A stretch of 64,000 nt of DNA from Paenibacillus polysaccharolyticus (GTDB taxonomy: Bacteria > Bacillota > Bacilli > Paenibacillales > Paenibacillaceae). The translations under genes and the position numbers were made by a program. Location of the stretch: contig NZ_FMVM01000008.1 of NCBI RefSeq assembly GCF_900102085.1, positions 124,001 to 188,000 on the forward strand. The letters run 5' to 3'. This document shows positions 55,226 to 61,761 of the stretch, in pieces. Position 1 is the first letter of the stretch, and each line of letters starts with the position of its first letter. The notes under the pieces are model-generated. The model did no database searches. It was not told the origin of the DNA and saw nothing but the letters and a program-made list of their open reading frames with translations.

Positions 55226-55570
55226 ATGAAGATTAGCAAACAAGAGGCATCACATTATATATGGGGAGCTCAGTGTGATGGTTGGCATCTGGTTCAGGGA
55301 GAGACACTTAGTGTGATTCATGAGCGAATGCCCGCAGGCACGACAGAAACAAGGCATGTACATGTGAAGAGTCGCCAATTCTTTTTTGTTCTTAGCGGTG
55401 AGGCTTGTATGGAGCTGAATGGAGGGACCTATGTGCTGGAAACACATGAAGGAATCGAAATCCCGCCGGGAGCACCCCATCAGATGCAAAATCGAAGTGC
55501 ACAAGATGTGGAATTTCTAGTTATATCACATCCAACGACACGCGGTGACCGCAACGAACTAAATGGATAA
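55226..55570 (+). CDS. Small cupin-domain protein
   Basis: A 114-residue single cupin. Metal-site candidates are TRHVHVKSRQFFFVLSGEACMEL and the second motif IPPGAPHQMQN. No family-specific features point to a substrate. Such proteins are often annotated as cupins or mannose-6-phosphate isomerase-like. ATG 55226 has CGGGAGG 8 nt upstream. It is monocistronic, with the repeat element directly after it. Confidence 0.85.
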   Translation: MKISKQEASHYIWGAQCDGWHLVQGETLSVIHERMPAGTTETRHVHVKSRQFFFVLSGEACMELNGGTYVLETHEGIEIPPGAPHQMQNRSAQDVEFLVISHPTTRGDRNELNG

Positions 55571-55591
55571 ATAATGGTTTGTTTTCATCAT

Positions 55592-55679
55592 TTGAATTTA
55601 CTCATTTACATATGGACGAAGAGTGCAGAAAAAACCTGAAGATAACAGGGATTGGAAGGTTATTCTGTCATCAGAGTGG
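55592..55679. repeat. Intergenic repeat element, internally shortened copy
   Basis: TTGAATTTACTCATTTACA at the left, CAGAAAAAACCTGAA (identical to the copy at 31534) and GATAACAG-GGATTGGAAGGTTATTCTGTCA at the right, where 34 of 38 positions match the copy at 31613. The 66 internal nt of that copy are missing. It lies 57 nt before the phoR-like start. Confidence 0.6.
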
Positions 55680-55735
55680 TTATGTAAATTGTCTTGTTGT
55701 TCAACGGACTAAAATATAACAGAAGGAAGAGATTA

Positions 55736-57565
55736 ATGAGACCGTTTCGCATTCGCCTCGCTCTAATCATGATGGTACTCATTGGCGTATCCGTCATTGT
55801 AGCCGGATATACGATGGGCAGAGTTTTCAAGACTACTCATATCGCCGCACTGGAACAAACGATGGTGCGTGAAATTAATTTGTTAAAAGCGACATTTCCT
55901 TTTCATGATGCTTCCAATCCGACATCAGCGGAAACTCGGAAATATTACTCGGACCGAGCGCTGGAACTGGATCGTCTAACAGACTCGCGAGTAACTTTTA
56001 TTAATAAAGACGGCATAGTCATTGGCGATTCCGAGAGCGATCCTGCAACAATGGATAATCACTTGAACCGGGAAGAGATCCGGACGGCTACGGAAGGGAC
56101 TTTTGGACAGTCCATCCGATATAGTGCAACGTTAGGGCAGGACATGCTGTATGTCGCGCTGCCAGTTAATTCGGATCAAAGTGACATGATTGAAATGCCA
56201 AATGGCAAATTCGACGGTTTTATTCGGCTGTCTATGAGTTTGCAAGCGGTGGACCAAGGACTGCAACGCGGGTGGATGATTATGTTTGCTGCCCTGGGCC
56301 TGCTTTTTCTCATTGTGGCATTTGTCAGTTACCGGGTAGCTAGAGGTCTAACGTCGCCCATCGAGCATATCACCAAAGTGGCACACCGGATTACAAAGCT
56401 GGAGTACGATGCCAGAGTAAAAGTAACGCGCAGGGACGAGATCGGCCAATTGGGTCTGGCGATTAACGGCATGGCAGACAGTCTGCAGTCCCAGCTCAAA
56501 ACGATCCGAGACAATGAAGCGTTGCTTCAAAGTGTGTTGGCGAATATGACGGGCGGGATCGTCATGATTGATGCAACGCAATCGATTGCACTGGTTAATC
56601 GGGAAGCAGAGCGTATGCTCGGCATTCAGGCCGTGAAGGTTACAGGAAGACCTTACACGGAACTCAAGCGGCATTACGAGCTGACACGCACGATTGAAGA
56701 GAGCGTTGCTAATCAGGAACGGATGCACGAAGAAGTAAGTGTATTTAACCCGGAAGAACGGTTGATAAGGCTGGATGGTGTACCGATGTCAGAAGACAAT
56801 GGCGGATATCGGGGAATGTTATTCCTGCTACAGGATGTAACTGCGATTCGCAGATTGGAATCCATGCGTAGCGAGTTTGTGGCCAATGTCTCTCATGAAC
56901 TCAAAACACCTGTGGCAGCAGTGAAGGGATTTGCAGAAACCTTACTAAGCGGCGGTGTAAAGGATAAGGAAACGGAACGTTCTTTCCTGCAGATTATTTA
57001 TGATGAAGGTGATCGACTAAACCGCTTGATTGGAGATATTCTGGAGTTGTCCAAGATTGAATCGAAACGTGCACCGCTGGAATGTTCACCAGTGCATGTG
57101 CATTCCTTCTTCGAAATGGTGCTTGGAACTTTGTCCAAGGTAGCGGAGAAAAAGCAGATTCGTCTGGAAATGAATGTACCGGAGGAACTGTATATTGAAG
57201 CGGATGAGGATAAAATGAAGCAGATTTTCATTAATCTGTTATCCAACGGCATTAACTATACACCTGAGGGTGGAAGGGTGAAACTCCAGGTGAAGATGGA
57301 TCAGAAGAGTGAGGAAGAGCAGGTGGTTTTCTCGGTGTCCGACACAGGAATTGGTATTCCCAAGAAGGATTTGCCGCGAATCTTTGAGCGTTTCTACCGG
57401 GTGGACAAAGGCAGATCACGGAATTCCGGAGGCACGGGCCTCGGACTCTCGATTGTTAAACACTTGGTTGAACTGCACCATGGCAAACTGTCGGTCGAAA
57501 GTGAACTGGGGATGGGAAGCACATTCCGTGTTATCCTGCCATTAATTCAAGAAGAAGAAGTCTAG
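55736..57565 (+). CDS. phoR: PhoR/PnpS-type phosphate sensor histidine kinase
   Basis: A 609-residue membrane kinase. Two helices (about 8-26 and 180-205) flank an extracytoplasmic sensor; HAMP, PAS (about 265-365), HisKA with NVSHELKTPVAAVKGF and HATPase with NLLSNGINYTPEGG and GGTGLGLSIVKHLVELH follow. This is the PhoR/PnpS layout, phosphorylating PhoP when phosphate is scarce. ATG 55736 has AGAAGGAAGAG 5-6 nt upstream; the open frame from 55694 lacks a site. Unusually, the kinase precedes the regulator gene. Assignment to phosphate sensing rests on the PhoP partner, nearby pstB-phoU and Pho boxes. Confidence 0.88.
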   Translation: MRPFRIRLALIMMVLIGVSVIVAGYTMGRVFKTTHIAALEQTMVREINLLKATFPFHDASNPTSAETRKYYSDRALELDRLTDSRVTFINKDGIVIGDSESDPATMDNHLNREEIRTATEGTFGQSIRYSATLGQDMLYVALPVNSDQSDMIEMPNGKFDGFIRLSMSLQAVDQGLQRGWMIMFAALGLLFLIVAFVSYRVARGLTSPIEHITKVAHRITKLEYDARVKVTRRDEIGQLGLAINGMADSLQSQLKTIRDNEALLQSVLANMTGGIVMIDATQSIALVNREAERMLGIQAVKVTGRPYTELKRHYELTRTIEESVANQERMHEEVSVFNPEERLIRLDGVPMSEDNGGYRGMLFLLQDVTAIRRLESMRSEFVANVSHELKTPVAAVKGFAETLLSGGVKDKETERSFLQIIYDEGDRLNRLIGDILELSKIESKRAPLECSPVHVHSFFEMVLGTLSKVAEKKQIRLEMNVPEELYIEADEDKMKQIFINLLSNGINYTPEGGRVKLQVKMDQKSEEEQVVFSVSDTGIGIPKKDLPRIFERFYRVDKGRSRNSGGTGLGLSIVKHLVELHHGKLSVESELGMGSTFRVILPLIQEEEV

Positions 57566-57625
57566 TTTTACTTTGGAAAGAAAAAGGTAGGCTTAGAGAA
57601 GCAAAATGTAAAATGAGTCATTTGC

Positions 57626-57657
57626 TTTACACAGCGTTAACAAATTAGTGCTATGAT
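57626..57657 (+). promoter_or_regulatory. PhoP-box promoter of phoP
   Basis: TTTACA (57626-57631) and TTAACA (57637-57642) are direct repeats in 11-bp phase. They fit the PhoP consensus TT(A/C/T)ACA, with TATGAT (57652-57657) 9 nt downstream as -10. The same box-to-(-10) spacing occurs before pstB. Suggests autoregulation of phoP. Confidence 0.6.
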
Positions 57658-57706
57658 AGAAAAAGTGTTGTGGCAACAGACAACCTATGAAGAGAGAAGG
57701 GGTATC

Positions 57707-58435
57707 ATGGCACAGCGTTTGCTGGTTATTGAAGATGAACCGACATTATCGAGATTACTTACGTATAACCTGACACAGGAAGGTTATGACGTAACGGCAG
57801 AGGATCATGGGTCAGCAGGATATGACCGGGCCTTGTCTCAGGATTTCGATTTGATTCTACTGGATCTGATGCTGCCAGGCATGAATGGTCTGGATATTTT
57901 GAACAAACTGCGTATTCAGGGAGTAAGCACTCCTGTCATTATTCTTACCGCCAAGAACGGTGAAGCCGAGGTTGTGCAAGGGCTGAAATCGGGTGCAGAT
58001 GATTACATTACGAAACCGTTTGGTGTATCCGAGCTTTTGGCACGTGTAGATGCGGTACTCAGACGTTACTCGAATGGCGACGATTTACCGCAGCCTGAGG
58101 ATAAAGACGGCTCACGTATTATTCTTGGTGAACTTGAAATTTATCCGTTGAAGTATGAAGTGACTTTGGGAGGGCAATCGATCAGCCTGCGTCCGAAGGA
58201 GTTCGAAGTCCTGTTATATCTCGCTAAAAAACCTGGCGTGGTGCTGACCCGGGATGATCTGATGAATGCGGTCTGGGGTTTTGATTATATCGGAGGCCAG
58301 CGAACTGTAGATGTGCACGTCAGCTCATTACGTAAAAAGCTGGAACTTGACCCTGAATCCGTTCATATCGATTCCATCCGCGGCGTAGGTTATAAATTGG
58401 TTGTCAAAAGAAAAACTCCCCATCATTCTAGTTAA
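57707..58435 (+). CDS. phoP: PhoP-type response regulator, OmpR family
   Basis: A 242-residue regulator. The receiver has acidic residues in VIEDEPT, the phospho-acceptor Asp53 in LLDLMLPGMNG and Lys in ITKPFG. A winged-helix DNA-binding domain (LRPKEFEVLLYLAKKPGVVLTRDDLMNAVWGFDY, RTVDVHVSSLRKKL) follows. ATG 57707 has GAGAAGGGG upstream and starts AQRLLVIEDE. It lies 141 nt after the kinase, with its own Pho-box promoter. The end of the gene overlaps its terminator hairpin. Confidence 0.92.
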   Translation: MAQRLLVIEDEPTLSRLLTYNLTQEGYDVTAEDHGSAGYDRALSQDFDLILLDLMLPGMNGLDILNKLRIQGVSTPVIILTAKNGEAEVVQGLKSGADDYITKPFGVSELLARVDAVLRRYSNGDDLPQPEDKDGSRIILGELEIYPLKYEVTLGGQSISLRPKEFEVLLYLAKKPGVVLTRDDLMNAVWGFDYIGGQRTVDVHVSSLRKKLELDPESVHIDSIRGVGYKLVVKRKTPHHSS

Positions 58436-58456
58436 ATGATCGGGGAGTTTTATTTT
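58412..58456 (+). terminator. Terminator overlapping the end of phoP
   Basis: AAAACTCCCCATCAT (58412-58426) pairs with ATGAT-C-GGGGAGTTTT (58436-58451), with one bulged C, followed by ATTTTT. The 5' arm lies inside the last phoP codons. Confidence 0.8.
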
Positions 58457-58585
58457 TACCTCCTTTTTACACAAAGGAAGATTTTTCTTCATTTATGGGG
58501 AGTAGGATGAGGTTATCCAAGTGATACTTTGTACCTAAAAACCCACCTTAGGGCGGAGCTAACACGTAAAGGAGAATGTGTAATT

Positions 58586-59782
58586 ATGCCCATGTTGTTA
58601 GAGGCTAGACCTGAGAATCTAGATGTTAGTTTACAAAAAGGGGAAGAAATATCGTTCGTGCCGGAGTTGGAATCGGACGAATCAACAAGTGAAGTTCAGG
58701 AGGAACATGCCGTTTCTTTGACTGAATATTTCCGTCAGGTGCCTATAGCTAGGGGAGATACTACTTGCGGAGAGGCTGCGGCGATGTTAAGTGATGGACT
58801 GGAGCATCCATGTATTGTGCTCTGTGATGAACACATGAAACCGATAGGATTATTGATGCGTGAGAGCTTGTATCGTTTACTGAACGGAAGGTTCGCAGCG
58901 GACTTATTTTATCGTAAACCGATTATGAATGTAGCTAACGCATCACCGGTTATTGTAGATATACATATGGAACCCGCCGCTATTATTGACGCCGCGCTTC
59001 GGCGGGACGAGGATCATTTTTATGACTGCCTGCTCGTAACGGAACAGGATCGCTTGCTTGGTGTACTCACGATTCGTGATGTGATGTCGCTTTCTCGTAA
59101 ACTTCAGCAGAAGGCATCCGCAGATCGCATATGCACCGTGACGGAGAGTGGACAGGAAATTTCACGCATTCATGCGGCTGTAACCAAACTGGTTCAAGCG
59201 GCGAATCAGACCGTACAGGAAGCAGGGCAAGTTATCCTCTTGTCCAATGAGGGAGAAGGGCGTCTGCGTCAAGTTGAGTCTTCCTACCTTCAGGTTCATG
59301 AGCATATGGGGGATCAGGGCAAACACGCAAGTCAGATGCTCGAATCCATCAAAACAGGTGCGGGCATGGCGCGTTCCATTCGAACGCTGGCGGATCAGAG
59401 CGGGCTTTTGGCACTGAATGCATCGATAGAGGCTGCGCATGCCGGAGAATACGGCCGGGGGTTCCAGATTGTTGCCGGAGAGATCCGGGCACTTGCCAAA
59501 CAGACACGAGAAGTGGCTGGAAACATGACCGTATTGCTTCAGGATATTGAAAGTTTAACCCAGCAGACCGTATCCCTCATTCAGGCGAGTGGTACTGAAA
59601 TCGATGAGAGTGCGCAGTATGTGCAGGAAGGTGCGGTAGCGTTTGGGAAGTTAAATCATGCAGTAAAAGCTTTGTCCTGCATCGTGGAGACCATTGCTGC
59701 TGAAGGCGGGGAAGCTGGCAGGGTCGCAGAGAATATCCAGTTGAAGCTGAAGGCCATGATTACGGATCATTCCGAGCTGTGA
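58586..59782 (+). CDS. Soluble CBS-pair plus MCP-signalling protein
   Basis: A 398-residue protein without membrane segments. The N-terminus is an acidic stretch (about 1-50), then a CBS-domain pair (about 55-185, including CGEAAAMLSDGLEHPCIVLCDEH and VTEQDRLLGVLTIRDVMSL), then a methyl-accepting-type coiled-coil signalling domain (about 200-395) whose hairpin tip is DQSGLLALNASIEAAHAGEYGRGF. It would signal to CheA or act as a scaffold in response to a CBS ligand, perhaps a nucleotide. ATG 58586 has AAAGGAG 11 nt upstream. It sits between phoP and pstB. A weak box pair TTTACC-N5-TTTACA at 58455-58471 may link it to PhoP. Confidence 0.88.
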   Translation: MPMLLEARPENLDVSLQKGEEISFVPELESDESTSEVQEEHAVSLTEYFRQVPIARGDTTCGEAAAMLSDGLEHPCIVLCDEHMKPIGLLMRESLYRLLNGRFAADLFYRKPIMNVANASPVIVDIHMEPAAIIDAALRRDEDHFYDCLLVTEQDRLLGVLTIRDVMSLSRKLQQKASADRICTVTESGQEISRIHAAVTKLVQAANQTVQEAGQVILLSNEGEGRLRQVESSYLQVHEHMGDQGKHASQMLESIKTGAGMARSIRTLADQSGLLALNASIEAAHAGEYGRGFQIVAGEIRALAKQTREVAGNMTVLLQDIESLTQQTVSLIQASGTEIDESAQYVQEGAVAFGKLNHAVKALSCIVETIAAEGGEAGRVAENIQLKLKAMITDHSEL

Positions 59783-59883
59783 ACTAAAGCACAACCGAGG
59801 CACAGCGTATAACGGAAATCGCGCAGATCAAAAAAGAGAGACCTGGGACGTTGAACTAACGGCCTAGGTCTTCTTCAGGTGTT

Positions 59884-59937
59884 TTTACATTCCGTTAACA
59901 TGAAGGTGGTACTGTTTTTACAATGTTACGTTAGGAT
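59884..59937 (+). promoter_or_regulatory. PhoP-box promoter of pstB-phoU
   Basis: TTTACA (59884-59889), TTAACA (59895-59900) and TTTACA (59917-59922) lie in one 11-bp phase, with a degenerate slot at 59906-59911. TAGGAT (59932-59937) follows the last box after 9 nt, as in the phoP promoter. About 100 nt upstream of pstB. Confidence 0.65.
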
Positions 59938-60034
59938 ATTAAAGATGACTGTGCTGATTGGTAGAGAATATGAACGCCGGTCTCAACGTAAAGGGAATCC
60001 GATGATCCCTGCAACGAAGGAGAAGTGAGCATCC

Positions 60035-60790
60035 ATGAAAGACCTCATTCACATTGATGGACTTAATTTATACTACGATACGCATCACGCGCTTAAAAAT
60101 ATATCGATGGATCTGCCGGAGAAAACCGTCACAGCGTTTATCGGGCCGTCAGGCTGCGGTAAATCGACATTGCTCCGCACGTTGAACCGGATGAATGACA
60201 TGATTCCGGGTGTTCGTGTGGAAGGACAAGTTATGCTGAACGGTTCGGATATTTACAGTAATGAAATTGAAGTGGAGACGCTGCGCAAACGGGTAGGAAT
60301 GGTATTCCAACAGCCGAATCCTTTTCCAAAATCGATCTATGACAACGTGGCGTACGGACCACGTCTGCACGGCGTAACCCAAAAAGCAGAACTGGATAAA
60401 CTCGTCGAACAGAGTCTGGTTCATGCGGCATTGTGGGATGAAGTCAAGGATGTGCTGAAAAAATCGGCGTTAAGCCTGTCTGGTGGACAGCAACAACGTC
60501 TGTGCATCGCACGTGCACTGGCTGTACAGCCGGATGTGTTGCTGATGGACGAAGCAACTTCGGCGCTGGACCCGATCTCCACGCTGAAAATCGAGGAATT
60601 GGTCAAAGAGTTGCATCATAAATATACCATCGTCATGGTTACTCACAACATGCATCAGGCAGCACGAGTATCTGGACGAACGGTATTTTTCCTGAATGGT
60701 GAAGTGGTGGAGGCAGCTGATACGGAGACGTTATTCTCCACACCGCAAGATTCCCGGACCGAGGACTATATATCCGGTCGGTTTGGTTAA
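60035..60790 (+). CDS. pstB: Phosphate ABC transporter ATPase PstB
   Basis: A 251-residue ABC ATPase. Walker [10 protein letters not shown] is at 37-45, the Q-loop lies in [23 protein letters not shown] (the PFP is typical of PstB), the signature LSGGQ is at 148-152 and Walker B VLLMDE at about 168-173. It powers high-affinity phosphate import through PstCA with PstS, whose genes are not here. GAAGGAG precedes the ATG. Pho boxes lie upstream and phoU follows. Confidence 0.96.
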   Translation: MKDLIHIDGLNLYYDTHHALKNISMDLPEKTVTAFIGPSGCGKSTLLRTLNRMNDMIPGVRVEGQVMLNGSDIYSNEIEVETLRKRVGMVFQQPNPFPKSIYDNVAYGPRLHGVTQKAELDKLVEQSLVHAALWDEVKDVLKKSALSLSGGQQQRLCIARALAVQPDVLLMDEATSALDPISTLKIEELVKELHHKYTIVMVTHNMHQAARVSGRTVFFLNGEVVEAADTETLFSTPQDSRTEDYISGRFG

Positions 60791-60853
60791 GGCGAGCTGA
60801 ACAGGATGATCCCGGCTTACCCGGAGATGATGGAGAAGGAGGACATGAAATCT

Positions 60854-61513
60854 ATGATTCGCAGAAAAGAATTTGATCAAGAGCTGGAAGAACTGCGCTC
60901 CCTGCTGAAACAAATGGGGGAACATGTAGGAAATGCCTTGGACGGTGCGATTGAGAGTTTGCAGACATTGAATGTAGAGAAAGCTCAGATCATCATTAAG
61001 AATGATGCGAATCTCAATGCCCTTGAGGACAAAATCATGGAGCTGGGCTCCAAGCTTATTATCACACAGCAGCCCGTTGCGAAGGATTTAAGACGCATTA
61101 TCGTGGCCTTCAAAATCTCCAGTGACTTGGAGCGTATGGGGGATCTGGCCCTCGACGTGGCGAAGGTAACGATTCGTATGGAAGGTCAAGAGCTGATCAA
61201 GCCGCTGGTGGATATCCCGCGTATGGCGGAAGTGGTGAAATCCATGATTGATGAGTCCATTGAGTCCTATTTGAAAGAAAATACCGATCTGGCCTATAAA
61301 ATGGCACAAACCGATGATCAAGTCGATCAGTTGTACAGCAATATGATTCGTGACCTCTACACGTTAATGACTGAACATCCAACGAATGCATCTCAGGCTA
61401 TGCTGCTCTTGATGGTTGGGCGTTACATTGAACGTATTGGTGATCATGCGACCAACATCGGTGAGAGCACGGTGTATCTGGTGACAGGTCAGCGTCCGGA
61501 CCTGAACCAGTAA
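60854..61513 (+). CDS. phoU: Phosphate signalling protein PhoU
   Basis: A 219-residue helical protein with the two PhoU repeats, each carrying an E/DxxxD-type metal motif: DLRRIIVAFKISSDLERMGDLALDVAK and LLLMVGRYIERIGDHATNIGE. PhoU links Pst transport to PhoR signalling and limits phosphate uptake. The start was set to the ATG at 60854 (IRRKEFDQELEEL), 11 nt after AAGGAGG. The ATG at 60845 is only 2 nt from it but is an alternative. It follows pstB after 63 nt. Confidence 0.93.
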   Translation: MIRRKEFDQELEELRSLLKQMGEHVGNALDGAIESLQTLNVEKAQIIIKNDANLNALEDKIMELGSKLIITQQPVAKDLRRIIVAFKISSDLERMGDLALDVAKVTIRMEGQELIKPLVDIPRMAEVVKSMIDESIESYLKENTDLAYKMAQTDDQVDQLYSNMIRDLYTLMTEHPTNASQAMLLLMVGRYIERIGDHATNIGESTVYLVTGQRPDLNQ

Positions 61514-61588
61514 GTTGTTCTGGGCAGGCTATGCTGCACAAGCGAGGAATATTAGACATACAAGATAAAATAATATGATCGAAATGAG

Positions 61589-61645
61589 AGAACTTTCTTC
61601 CGGCTGGCCTGTGCACAGGCTGACTGGGAAGGAGGTTCTTTTTTT
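61589..61645 (+). terminator. Intrinsic terminator after phoU
   Basis: AGAAC plus TTTCTTCC pairs with GGAAGGAG plus GTTCT, with an inner GCCTGTGCACAGGC palindrome, followed by a run of T at 61639-61645. Confidence 0.7.
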
Positions 61646-61761
61646 GCGCAAGAAATGTGGTGAGAAGGGGTGTGAAGTTTTTTTGATGTAGGTGGCAGGT
61701 ATGGTATCATGAGAGTAGGTATGTAAGTACAGTCTGACCATATGATACGCGAGGTGCTGGA

